A stretch of 64,000 nucleotides of DNA, from contig NZ_JYIX01000026.1 in NCBI RefSeq assembly GCF_000956505.1, positions 1 through 64,000 of the forward strand, written 5' to 3'. Source of the DNA: Microbacterium azadirachtae. Lineage in GTDB: Bacteria; Actinomycetota; Actinomycetes; Actinomycetales; Microbacteriaceae. This document shows, piece after piece, positions 48,512 through 56,924 of the stretch. The first letter of the stretch is position 1, and the number at the start of each line of letters is the position of its first letter. A program made the translations under genes and the position numbers. The notes under the pieces are model-generated. The model worked only from the letters and a program-made list of their open reading frames with translations. It had not been told where the DNA came from and made no database searches.

Positions 48512-48921
48512 GACGCGCTCCCCGATCCGCCGCGGGCGTGCCGGGTGCCGAGCTCCGCGAGCAGGACGCCCGCGATGATGACGCCGAGACCGACGAGGGA
48601 GAGCGGGCTCAGCGCCTCCGCGAACAGCGCCGCGGCCGCGAGCGCCGTGAGCGCCACGCCGATCGCCGACCAGATGCCGTAGGCGACGCCCACCGGCATC
48701 CCGCGGGTGAGGACGAGCCCGAGCAGCCAGAACGACCCGCCGTACCCGAGCACGACCACGCACAGCCACCACCAGGATCCGCCCGTCGACACCGCGCGCA
48801 GACTCAGCGTGGCGCTGACCTCCAGCACGATCGCGAGCAGCAGGGGCGGCCAGGCGCTGGCCGGGCGCCGGACGCCGGCCTCGGCGTCCGGCGTGCCGCC
48901 CGCAGGGTCAGCCGAGGACAT
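48508..48921 (-). CDS. SMR-family efflux protein, first of a pair
   Basis: The 137-residue protein has a longer N-terminal tail (about 24 residues) and a Gly/Ser tail at the end, with the SMR core between: PLLLAIVLEVSATLSLRAV containing the essential Glu, and GMPVGVAYGIWSAIGVALTAL. Its start at 48921 overlaps the end of the PfkB kinase gene by 14 bases and its stop overlaps the next SMR gene. Export of a nucleoside analogue, a nucleobase or guanidine-like compound is possible; sequence does not decide. Confidence 0.9.
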   Translation of the reverse strand: MSSADPAGGTPDAEAGVRRPASAWPPLLLAIVLEVSATLSLRAVSTGGSWWWLCVVVLGYGGSFWLLGLVLTRGMPVGVAYGIWSAIGVALTALAAAALFAEALSPLSLVGLGVIIAGVLLAELGTRHARGGSGSAS

Positions 48922-49786
48922 CGTCGAGCAGCGGATGCAGATGCCGTGAGCGCAGGGCCGCGGCAGCGGCCGTGGCGCCCGCCGCGAGGGCGTCGTCCAC
49001 GGCGTCGCCCGCGAGCGTCGCGTCGAGCACTCCGGCGAAGAAGGCGTCTCCGGCGCCGTTGGTGTCGACGACCTCGACCGGTACCGCCGCCACGCGATGC
49101 AGCACGCGATCGCGGTCGACCGCGATCGCGCCCTCGGCGCCGAGCGTGCAGACAGCGAGCTGGGCGCCCGCATCGATGCGTGCGCGCAGGAACGCCTCGG
49201 GATCCGGCAGGCGGTCGGCGTTGCAGAAGAGGACGTCGGCCGCCTCGAGGAAGGGCCGGTGGAACGCCGCGGCGCCGTCGTAGTCGTGCAGGTCGACCCA
49301 GATCGGAGCTCCGGTCGCCTGCGCCTCCTCGATCGCGGCGAGCCCCTCGGCGGAGAGGTCGAGCACGATCGCGGCGGCGCCCGCGAGCGGGGGCTCGTCG
49401 CCGACGAACTCCTGCCACCGCGGCGCGAGCTCGGGCGACGACAGGAAGAGCGATACCCGCTCGCCGGCGCCCGTCATGAGGTTCAGATGACGCTCCGAGG
49501 AGGTGGCCTCGCGCAGCCCGAGCAGGGGCACTCCCGCGCGGCCGAGCGCGTCACGGATCCGCACTCCCGCCGGATCCGGGCCGACCCTCGCGCGCAGCGA
49601 CACCGCGCGGCCGAGGCCTCGCAGGCTCAGCGCCTTGCCCGCGCTCGTGCCTCCGACGGTCTGCCAGTCCGCCTCGGCGAACTGCATGTGCGGCGTCGGT
49701 TCGGGCAGTCTGTCCAGCAGCACGATCGTGTTCCACGACACCGCGCCGACGATCGCGACGCGCCCCTCAGCGGGGGCTTCACTCAT
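48908..49786 (-). CDS. PfkB-family kinase, probable nucleoside or sugar kinase
   Basis: The 292-residue kinase has a short N-terminal region MSEAPAEGRVAIVGAVSWNTIVLLDRLPEPTPHM, GGTSAGKALSLRGLG as the substrate loop, and VVDTNGAGDAFFAGVLDATL with the catalytic Asp. It resembles ribokinase/adenosine-kinase-like proteins. The gene overlaps adenosine deaminase by eight bases and the SMR pair by 14. Within the nucleoside operon it could phosphorylate a nucleoside such as inosine, or ribose, but the family is broad. Confidence 0.88.
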   Translation of the reverse strand: MSEAPAEGRVAIVGAVSWNTIVLLDRLPEPTPHMQFAEADWQTVGGTSAGKALSLRGLGRAVSLRARVGPDPAGVRIRDALGRAGVPLLGLREATSSERHLNLMTGAGERVSLFLSSPELAPRWQEFVGDEPPLAGAAAIVLDLSAEGLAAIEEAQATGAPIWVDLHDYDGAAAFHRPFLEAADVLFCNADRLPDPEAFLRARIDAGAQLAVCTLGAEGAIAVDRDRVLHRVAAVPVEVVDTNGAGDAFFAGVLDATLAGDAVDDALAAGATAAAAALRSRHLHPLLDDVLG

Positions 49787-50894
49787 CGAAGCCCTCTGCG
49801 ATGAGCTCGACGAGCTCCTCGCGCTCCTCGACGGGGAGGAAGGCGCCGGCGGCGGCATTGAACTGGAAGGACTCCAGGTCCTCCAGGTCGTAGCCGAAGG
49901 CGTCCACGAGCAGCGCCATCTCGCGGGTCAGCGAGGTCGCGCTCATCGTGCGGTTGTCGACGTTCACGGTCACCGCGAAGCCGAGCTGGTACAGCAGGTC
50001 GAACGGGTGGTCGCCGAACTCGGTGCCCCAGGCGGCGATCGCGCCGGTCTGCAGGTTCGACGACGGCGAGAGCTCGAGCGGGATCTCCCGGTCGCGCACC
50101 CAGCGCGCCAGATCGCCGAAGCGGACCTGCACCTCCTCGCCCTCCCGGTTGACGATCTCCAGATCCTCGGCGATGCGCACGCCGTGACCGAGGCGCAGTG
50201 CGCGGCCGTCGACCAGGGCGGAGCGGATCGAGTCCGGTCCCGCGGCCTCGCCCGCGTGCACGGTCGTGGGGAACATCTGCCCCGCCAGGTACTCGAAGGT
50301 CTCCCGGTAGCGCGAGGACGGGTAGCCCGCCTCTGGACCTGCGGTGTCGAAGCCGACCACGCCGCGATCGCGGTTGGCCACCGCGAGCTCGGCGATCTCG
50401 CGCACCCGGTCGGTCTGCCGCATCGCGGAGAGCAGCTGTCCCACCCGGATGCTCTTGCCCCGGCTCTCCGCCGCGTCCTCCGCCTCGTCGATGCCGTCCT
50501 GCACGGCGTCGACCGCCTGCTGCAGGCTGAGCCCGGTCGTCAGGTGCAGCTCCGGCGCCCAGCGCACCTCGCCGTACACGACGCCGTCGCGCACCAGGTC
50601 CTCGACGAACTCGCGCGAGATGCGGCGCAGGTTCTCGGCGCTCTGCATGACGGAGAGCGACACGTCGAACGTCTTCAGGTAGTCGACCAGGGATCCGGCC
50701 GCGGCCTGCGTGCGGAACCACATCGCCAGCGCCGTCGGGTCCGTGTGCGGCAGTTCGATCCCCGCCGCATCGGCGAGCTCGATGATCGTGGCGGGACGCA
50801 CCCCGCCGTCGAGGTGATCGTGCAGCGAGACTTTGGGAAGGCTCCGGAGGGACAGGCCCTCGACCTCCAGGTCGCCGTTCGCGTCGATGGGCAT
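49779..50894 (-). CDS. add: Adenosine deaminase
   Basis: Converts (deoxy)adenosine to (deoxy)inosine with loss of ammonia. The 371-residue TIM-barrel protein has the zinc motif SLHDHLDGGVRP (HxH), a metal His in TTVHAGEAAG followed by the catalytic Glu, RLGHGVRI and the Asp region NVDNRTMSA. Length is slightly above the usual 330-350. It follows deoA by 98 bases and overlaps the PfkB kinase. Inosine produced here could feed the purine phosphorylase at 39655. Confidence 0.96.
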   Translation of the reverse strand: MPIDANGDLEVEGLSLRSLPKVSLHDHLDGGVRPATIIELADAAGIELPHTDPTALAMWFRTQAAAGSLVDYLKTFDVSLSVMQSAENLRRISREFVEDLVRDGVVYGEVRWAPELHLTTGLSLQQAVDAVQDGIDEAEDAAESRGKSIRVGQLLSAMRQTDRVREIAELAVANRDRGVVGFDTAGPEAGYPSSRYRETFEYLAGQMFPTTVHAGEAAGPDSIRSALVDGRALRLGHGVRIAEDLEIVNREGEEVQVRFGDLARWVRDREIPLELSPSSNLQTGAIAAWGTEFGDHPFDLLYQLGFAVTVNVDNRTMSATSLTREMALLVDAFGYDLEDLESFQFNAAAGAFLPVEEREELVELIAEGFDE

Positions 50895-50992
50895 GACAGA
50901 TCCTTCCTCAGCGGTCGATCGATGGGAATCGTCAGGGATGTTCCGAGAGGAACCGGACAGGGCGCCGCGCGGACGCCGCGCCCGGAATCAGC

Positions 50993-52285
50993 CTAGGCCG
51001 TGATGCGCTCGCGCACGAGGGGCGCGCGCTCGATGTGCTCCGCGCCGATCTCCCACGCGCCGTCGACCGCGTCCAAGGCCCGGTCGAACCGCGCCGCGTC
51101 GTCGGCCGAGAGCGTGAACACCGGATCCCCCGCGCGCACGGCGTCGCCGGGCTTCACGTGCAGGTCGATGCCCGCGGCGAACACCACCGCGTCCTCGGCC
51201 CTGGCGCGGCCCGCACCGAGGCGCCAGGCGCCGATGCCGAACGGCAGCGCGTCCATGCGGGTCACGAATCCATCCGAGGGGGCGGTCACGGTGTGCGTCT
51301 CGCGCGCGGTCGGCAGCGCCGCATCCGGGTCGCCGTCCTGAGCGCGGATCATGGCCTTCCACGAATCCATCGCGCGGCCATCGTCGAGCGCCCGCTCCAC
51401 GTCCGCGTCGGGCTGGCCGCTGAGCGCCAGCATCTCGCGGGCGAGGGCGAGGGTGAGCTCGCGGATGTCGGCCGGGCCGCCCCCGGCGAGCACCTCGACC
51501 GATTCGCGCACCTCGTTCGCGTTGCCGATCGCGAGTCCGAGCGGAACATTCATGTCGGTGAGCAGCGCGGTGGTGTGCACGCCGGAGTCGGTGCCGAGCG
51601 CCACCATCGTGCGGGCGAGCTCGCGGGCGCGGTCGATGTCCTGCATGAAGGCGCCGGATCCGAACTTCACGTCCAGCACGAGCGCGTCGGTGCCCTCGGC
51701 GATCTTCTTGGACATGATGCTCGAGGCGATCAGCGGGATCGCCTCGACCGTGCCGGTGACGTCGCGCAGCGCGTAGAGCTTCTTGTCGGCGGGGGCGAGA
51801 CCGGATCCTGCCGCGCAGATCACCGCGCCGACATCGCCCTGCAGCTGCGCGAACATCTCCTCGTTGCTGAGCGCGGCGCGCCAGCCGGGGATCGCCTCGA
51901 GCTTGTCCAGCGTGCCGCCGGTGTGGCCGAGGCCGCGCCCGCTCAGCTGCGGGACAGCCACGCCGAAGCAGGCGACGAGCGGCGCGAGCGGCAGCGTGAT
52001 CTTGTCCCCCACGCCGCCGGTGGAGTGCTTGTCGACGGTCTTCTTGCCCAGGGCGGCGAAGCTCATCCGCTCTCCCGACGCGATCATCGCGTCGGTGAGC
52101 ACGCGGATCTCGTCGCGCTGCATGCCGCGCTGGAACACGGCCATCGCGAACGAGGCCATCTGCGGATCCGTGACGTAGCCGCGCGTGTAGGCGTCGACCA
52201 TCCAGCGCAGCGCGGGCTCCGGCACGGTCCCGCCGTCGCGCTTGGCGCGGATCACGTCGACGGCATCGAAAGGCTCAACACTCAA
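50993..52285 (-). CDS. deoA: Thymidine/pyrimidine-nucleoside phosphorylase
   Basis: Splits thymidine (or uridine) with phosphate. The 430-residue protein has the signature KKTVDKHSTGGVGDKITLPLAPLVA, LSGRGLGHTGGTLDKLEAIPG and the C-terminal beta-domain. The start is TTG 52285: GAGAAGGA lies four bases upstream, the protein then begins MSVEPFDAVDVIRAKRDGG as in relatives, and TTG overlaps the cdd stop (TTGA). With cdd it forms the pyrimidine salvage core of the operon. Confidence 0.95.
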   Translation of the reverse strand: MSVEPFDAVDVIRAKRDGGTVPEPALRWMVDAYTRGYVTDPQMASFAMAVFQRGMQRDEIRVLTDAMIASGERMSFAALGKKTVDKHSTGGVGDKITLPLAPLVACFGVAVPQLSGRGLGHTGGTLDKLEAIPGWRAALSNEEMFAQLQGDVGAVICAAGSGLAPADKKLYALRDVTGTVEAIPLIASSIMSKKIAEGTDALVLDVKFGSGAFMQDIDRARELARTMVALGTDSGVHTTALLTDMNVPLGLAIGNANEVRESVEVLAGGGPADIRELTLALAREMLALSGQPDADVERALDDGRAMDSWKAMIRAQDGDPDAALPTARETHTVTAPSDGFVTRMDALPFGIGAWRLGAGRARAEDAVVFAAGIDLHVKPGDAVRAGDPVFTLSADDAARFDRALDAVDGAWEIGAEHIERAPLVRERITA

Positions 52286-52698
52286 CGTCCTTCTCCATTC
52301 GGTCCCTGAGCCCGTCGAAGGGCGCTCGGCCCGAACGCGTCGGGCAGCACTTCGTCGATGGTCCTGATCCCGGACACGGTCTCGAGCAGCATCCCCGGTG
52401 CGGAGTGCTCGAACAGCAGCTGACGGCAGCGGCCGCAGGGCATGATCGTCTCGCCCTCGCCGTTCACGCAGAGGAACGCGACGAGACGCCCGCCTCCCGA
52501 CATGAACAGGTCGCCGACCATCGCGCACTCGGCGCACAGCGTGACGCCGTAGGAGGCGTTCTCCACGTTGCAGCCGGACACGATCCGGCCGTCGTCGACG
52601 AGCGCCGCGGCGCCCACCCGGTAGTGCGAGTAGGGCGCGTAGGCCTTCTGCTGGGCCTCGTCGGCGACGCGGCGGAGCTCGTCCCAGTCGATGTCCAT
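52282..52698 (-). CDS. cdd: Cytidine deaminase
   Basis: The 138-residue enzyme deaminates (deoxy)cytidine. Zinc ligands are in CNVENASYGVTLCAECAMVG (C-A-E) and MPCGRCRQLLFE (PCxxC). The C-terminal 15 residues (SALRRAQGPNGEGR) are coded partly by a 19-bp REP-like palindrome (52304-52322) and the deoA Shine-Dalgarno, so the tail is probably acquired and not functional. A GGGGGAC Shine-Dalgarno lies before ATG 52698. The permease gene ends 10 bases upstream. Confidence 0.95.
   Translation of the reverse strand: MDIDWDELRRVADEAQQKAYAPYSHYRVGAAALVDDGRIVSGCNVENASYGVTLCAECAMVGDLFMSGGGRLVAFLCVNGEGETIMPCGRCRQLLFEHSAPGMLLETVSGIRTIDEVLPDAFGPSALRRAQGPNGEGR
52304..52322. repeat. REP-like palindrome CCCTGAGCCCGTCGAAGGG
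   Basis: Second copy of the 19-bp palindrome, here in the last codons of cdd, immediately before the deoA Shine-Dalgarno. The other copy is at 35166-35184. Confidence 0.75.
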
Positions 52699-52708
52699 GA
52701 TCGTCCCC

Positions 52709-53995
52709 CTAGGACTTGATGTACGGCTTGCCGTCGGCCGCCGGCGCCTTGATCTGGCCGACGAAGCCGACCACGGCGAGGATCGTCACGACGTACGGCA
52801 GCATCAGCATGAACTCGCCGGGGATCGGCGTGCGCAGCACCGTGAGCAGGTTCTGCAGGTTCGTCGCAAAGCCGAACAGCAGGGCGGCGAGGGCCGCGCG
52901 CACCGGATCCCACCGGCCGAAGATCACTGCGGCCAGCGCGATGAAGCCGAGGCCGGCGGTCATGTCCTTGGTGAACTGCGGCACCGAGACCAGCGTGAAG
53001 TAGGCGCCGCCGATGCCGGCGATGGCGCCCGCGAGCTGCAGGTTCCAGAACCGCGTCGGGTTGACCTTGATGCCGACCGTGTCGGCGGCGTGCGGGTGCT
53101 CGCCGACCGCGCGCACGCGCAGCCCCCAGCGGGTGCGGTACATCGCCCACGCGACGAGCGCCACCACGACGTACATCAGGTAGACGAGGAAGGTCTGGTT
53201 GAACAGCGCGGGGCCGATCACCGGGATGTCGCCGAGGATCGGGATCTTGATGAGCGAGAACCGGGTCGGGCTGTTCAGCGTCTGCGCGTTCGGGGCGAGC
53301 ACGCCCTGGTAGAGGAATCCGGTCAGACCAGAGGCGAAGACGTTGAGCACGACGCCGACGATCACCTGGTCGACCAGGTACTTGATCGCGAAGGCGCCCA
53401 GCACGAGCGAGATGAGGATGCCGCCGAACATCGCGCCGATGAGGCCGACGAACGGATTGTGCGTGAGGGATCCGAGGATCGTCGCGGTGAAGGCGCCCAG
53501 CAGGAACTGGCCCTCGATCGCGACGTTCACGACGCCCGCGCGCTCGCCGATCACGCCGGCGAGGGCGCCGAACACGAGCGGCACCGCGAGCGAGATGGAT
53601 CCGCCGAGCAGGCCGGTCAGGGTGATCGCCCCGGCGGCGCCGGCGCCGGCCCAGGTGAGGAACGCGGTCATCGCCAGCAGCGCGTAGATGATCGGCAGCC
53701 AGAGCGCGATCTTGCGGTACTGCAGCGCGCTGACCAGGGCGAGCGCGCCGAGGACGAGCGCGAGCGTCCAGGCGATCCAGAGCACAGGGCCCGCGGGCAC
53801 CGGGATGTCGCCCAGGCGGATCGCCGCACTCGCCTCGGACAGGCGGAAGGTCGTGGTGCCGTAGCGGGGCGCGAACAGGAACAGCAGGCCGAGGAGCGCG
53901 ACGATCGCGAGCAGCGTGATCGGCGTCTTCAGCGAGCGGACCTTGACGACGGTCGGCGCGTCGAGGGCAGGCGCCGAGGTGAGGGAGGTGCTCAT
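52709..53995 (-). CDS. Nucleoside ABC importer, permease 2 (BmpA/NupQ type)
   Basis: The 428-residue permease has about ten helices and the Bac_permease region IGERAGVVNVAIEGQFLLGAFTA, the coupling segment RAVGEHPHAADTVGIKV and AALLFGFATNLQNLL. An unusually long N-terminal part (about 110 residues with three extra helices) precedes the core, as seen in other actinobacterial members. It overlaps permease 1 by four bases. Confidence 0.93.
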   Translation of the reverse strand: MSTSLTSAPALDAPTVVKVRSLKTPITLLAIVALLGLLFLFAPRYGTTTFRLSEASAAIRLGDIPVPAGPVLWIAWTLALVLGALALVSALQYRKIALWLPIIYALLAMTAFLTWAGAGAAGAITLTGLLGGSISLAVPLVFGALAGVIGERAGVVNVAIEGQFLLGAFTATILGSLTHNPFVGLIGAMFGGILISLVLGAFAIKYLVDQVIVGVVLNVFASGLTGFLYQGVLAPNAQTLNSPTRFSLIKIPILGDIPVIGPALFNQTFLVYLMYVVVALVAWAMYRTRWGLRVRAVGEHPHAADTVGIKVNPTRFWNLQLAGAIAGIGGAYFTLVSVPQFTKDMTAGLGFIALAAVIFGRWDPVRAALAALLFGFATNLQNLLTVLRTPIPGEFMLMLPYVVTILAVVGFVGQIKAPAADGKPYIKS

Positions 53996-55299
53996 GCGGC
54001 CGCCGCCTTCGTGTCGGAGGAATCGGAGTTCTTCGAAGCCCGTCGCGCGATCCGCGCCTTGGCGCGCTGCGAGCGCTCCGAGTCGTCCTTGGGCAGGAAG
54101 AAGATGGTGCGGATCAGCGGGGGCGCGGCGATGAACAGCACGATGAGCGACTGCACCACCAGCACGATGTCGACCGGGATCGACTGCAGCGCCTGCATCG
54201 GGAACGATCCGGCTTTGAGCGCGCCGAACAGCAGGCCCGCCCAGAAGGTGCCCCAGGCGCGGCTGCGACCGAGCAGGGCCACCGTGATCGCGGTGAAGCC
54301 GATGCCGGCGTCGATGCCGCCGTCGAAGCCGCCCGTGATCGTGCTCTGGATCTGGAACATGCCGGCCAGGCCCGCGAGCCCGCCGGAGAACAGCATGGCG
54401 TAGATGTACACGCGCGGGACGCTGATGCCCGCGGCCCGTGCGGCGCTGGGGTTCTCCCCCACTGCCCGCATCCGGAAGCCGAGGCTCGAACGCTCGACGA
54501 GCCACCACACGAACAGCGTCGCGACGATGACGATCGGGAAGCCCCAGTCGATCAGGTCGAGGCCGGGGAGCTTGGGCAGCACCGCGTTCGCCGGCGTCGG
54601 CCGCGAGATCGGCTGGATCTGCCCCGGCCGCTGCAGCAGCTGCGGCACCTGCACCAGCCACGTCACCAGGTAGAACGCGACGTAGTTGAGCATGATCGTG
54701 AGGATGACCTCGTGGGCGCCGGTGCGCGCCTTGAGCAGCCCCACGAGTCCGCCCCAGAGCGCGCCGGCGGCGATGCCGATGATGAGCGTCAGCGGGATCT
54801 GGATGATCGGCGGCAGGTTCAGCTGGAACGTGACCAGGGCCGCGGCCGCACAGGCGATGAGCATCTGGCCGCGCGCGCCGATGTTGAACAGACCGACCCG
54901 GAACGCGACGGCGATGCCGAGTCCGGCGGCGATGAGCGGCGCCGCGAACGCGATCGTGCTGCCCAGAGGCTTGACCGCGGACCAGAAGTCGGTGGCGCTG
55001 AAGTCGATGACGGATCCGTTGAACAGGGCCGTGTAGGCGCCCGCCACGACCGTCCACGCCGCCCCCAGGGTGTCCCCGGGGCGTGCGAAGAAGTACCCGG
55101 CCGAGGCCTGCACATCGGGGCTGGTGATGGCGATCAGCACACCGCCGACGACAAGGGCCAGCACGATCGCGAGCACCGTGGTGACCGCGCTGCCGCGCAG
55201 GATCTCCCGGAGCACGCGGTTCGAGACCGGCACCTCCTGGATGTTTCGGGTCATCGGCGGCTCGGGCGCCGGCGTCTGAGGTTCGGTCGCGGTGCTCAT
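53992..55299 (-). CDS. Nucleoside ABC importer, permease 1 (BmpA/NupP type)
   Basis: The 435-residue permease has FRVGLFNIGARGQMLIACAAAA, LLKARTGAHEVILTIMLNYVAFYL and the coupling segment RAVGENPSAARAAGISV, typical of the YufP/NupP family. A Pro/Glu-rich cytoplasmic start (about 28 residues) and a basic Ser/Lys-rich tail flank the core. The gene overlaps the ATPase and permease 2 by four bases each. Confidence 0.93.
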   Translation of the reverse strand: MSTATEPQTPAPEPPMTRNIQEVPVSNRVLREILRGSAVTTVLAIVLALVVGGVLIAITSPDVQASAGYFFARPGDTLGAAWTVVAGAYTALFNGSVIDFSATDFWSAVKPLGSTIAFAAPLIAAGLGIAVAFRVGLFNIGARGQMLIACAAAALVTFQLNLPPIIQIPLTLIIGIAAGALWGGLVGLLKARTGAHEVILTIMLNYVAFYLVTWLVQVPQLLQRPGQIQPISRPTPANAVLPKLPGLDLIDWGFPIVIVATLFVWWLVERSSLGFRMRAVGENPSAARAAGISVPRVYIYAMLFSGGLAGLAGMFQIQSTITGGFDGGIDAGIGFTAITVALLGRSRAWGTFWAGLLFGALKAGSFPMQALQSIPVDIVLVVQSLIVLFIAAPPLIRTIFFLPKDDSERSQRAKARIARRASKNSDSSDTKAAAA

Positions 55300-56810
55300 G
55301 CGGCAGCCTCCGTCGGGTTCTCGCCGGCCATCATCAGGCCGAGCACATCGCGCGGGGTGTCTCCGGGGACGATCCCGACGACGCGTCCGCGATACATGAC
55401 CGCGATGCGGTCGGCCAGGGCGGTGACCTCGTCGAGCTCGGTCGACACCACGACCACAGGGATTCCGGAATCGCGGGTGGCGACGATGCGCTTGTGGATG
55501 AACTCGATGGATCCGACATCCACGCCGCGAGTCGGCTGCGATGCCAGCAGCAGCTTGAGGTCGCGGTTGAGCTCGCGCGCGATCACGACCTTCTGCTGGT
55601 TTCCGCCGGACAGCGAGCCGGCCGCCTGGCCAGGCCCCTGGGTGCGGATGTCGAACTCGGAGATCCGCTTCTTCGCGAAGTCGTCGAGCACGCCGCGCAG
55701 GATCGTCCCGAAGCGGCTGAACGCCGGGTCGTCCGAGCGGTCGAGGATGAGGTTCTCGGCCACGGAGAACGCGCCGACCAGGCCGTCCTCGTTGCGGTCC
55801 TCCGGCACGAACCCGACGCCGGCGTCGAGCACCTGGTGCACGTTGCGGCCGACCAGCTCGACGCCGTTCAGCGAGATGGATCCGGTCACCCTGGTGCCGA
55901 GTCCGATGATCGCCTCGGCGAGCTCGGTCTGCCCGTTGCCCTGCACGCCCGCGATCGCGAGCACCTCGCCGGGGTGCACCTCGAAGCTCACGTCGTCGAC
56001 GACGACGACGCCGTCCGGGGCGATCACGCGCAGATCCTTCACGCGCAGGCCGCCCTCGCCGATCTTCGGCGGATCCTTGTGCACGGTGAGCTCGACCGCG
56101 CGTCCCACCATCATCGATGCGAGCTCGGTGTTCGAGGACTTGGGGTCGGCCTCGCCGACCACCCTGCCGAGCCGGATCACGGTGATCTTGTCGGCGATCG
56201 CGCGCACCTCGCGCAGCTTGTGCGTGATGAACACGATGGCGGTGCCCTCATCGCGCAGCTGCTTCATGATCTCCATGAGCTCGTCGGTCTCCTGCGGCGT
56301 GAGCACAGCGGTCGGCTCGTCGAAGACGAGCACCTTCGCGTCGCGGCTCAGCGCCTTGATGATCTCCACGCGCTGCTGCACGCCGACCGGGAGGTCGCCG
56401 ACGATCGCGTCCGGGTCGACCTCGAAGCCGAACCGGGAGGCGACCTGTCGCACGTGCTCGCGGGCGGCCGCGATGTCCAGCACGCCGAGCGCCTTGGACT
56501 GCTCGTGCCCGAGCATCACGTTCTCGGCGACGGTGAACACCGGGATGAGCATGAAGTGCTGGTGCACCATGCCGATGCCGGCCGCCATCGCGTCGCCGGG
56601 GCCGCGGAAGTGCTGCGGCACGCCGTCGAGCAGGATCTCGCCCTCATCGGCCTGGTACAGGCCGTAGAGGACGTTCATCAGGGTCGATTTGCCGGCCCCG
56701 TTCTCGCCCAGCAGGGCGTGGATCTCGCCGCCCTCGACGACCACGTCGATGTGGTCGTTGGCGACAAGGGATCCGAAGCGTTTGGTGATGCCGCGGAGCT
56801 CGAGCTTCAT
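55296..56810 (-). CDS. Nucleoside ABC importer, ATP-binding subunit
   Basis: The 504-residue subunit has two ABC domains, as in RbsA/YufO-type importers. Domain 1: GENGAGKSTLMNVLYGLY, LPVGVQQRVEIIKALS, VLVFDEPTAVLTPQE. Domain 2 has a degenerate Walker A (GVQGNGQTELAEAI) with signature LSGGNQQKVVIARELN. The start has TAGGGT seven bases upstream and no Shine-Dalgarno, so this gene has its own leaderless promoter downstream of bmpA. Confidence 0.95.
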   Translation of the reverse strand: MKLELRGITKRFGSLVANDHIDVVVEGGEIHALLGENGAGKSTLMNVLYGLYQADEGEILLDGVPQHFRGPGDAMAAGIGMVHQHFMLIPVFTVAENVMLGHEQSKALGVLDIAAAREHVRQVASRFGFEVDPDAIVGDLPVGVQQRVEIIKALSRDAKVLVFDEPTAVLTPQETDELMEIMKQLRDEGTAIVFITHKLREVRAIADKITVIRLGRVVGEADPKSSNTELASMMVGRAVELTVHKDPPKIGEGGLRVKDLRVIAPDGVVVVDDVSFEVHPGEVLAIAGVQGNGQTELAEAIIGLGTRVTGSISLNGVELVGRNVHQVLDAGVGFVPEDRNEDGLVGAFSVAENLILDRSDDPAFSRFGTILRGVLDDFAKKRISEFDIRTQGPGQAAGSLSGGNQQKVVIARELNRDLKLLLASQPTRGVDVGSIEFIHKRIVATRDSGIPVVVVSTELDEVTALADRIAVMYRGRVVGIVPGDTPRDVLGLMMAGENPTEAAA

Positions 56811-56817
56811 AGTGGTG

Positions 56818-56823
56818 ACCCTA
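56818..56823 (-). promoter_or_regulatory. -10 element, internal leaderless promoter of the ABC ATPase gene
   Basis: TAGGGT on the minus strand is followed by seven bases and ATG 56810. Confidence 0.55.
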
Positions 56824-56850
56824 TCCGGGAAGGCGTGTCTCAAAGAAGAG

Positions 56851-56913
56851 CGCGGGACGCCCGACCCGCCCGTCGAGCCATCAGGCTGCGGCGGCGGACC
56901 GGAACGTCCCGCG
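56851..56913 (-). terminator. Possible attenuating hairpin between bmpA and the ATPase gene
   Basis: On the minus strand CGCGGGACG pairs with CGTCCCGCG over nine bases (56905-56913 and 56851-56859) across a 45-base GC-rich loop, followed by CTCTTCTTT. Such partial terminators often leave more message for the binding protein than for the rest of an ABC operon. Confidence 0.5.
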
Positions 56914-56924
56914 TCGAAGGGGGA

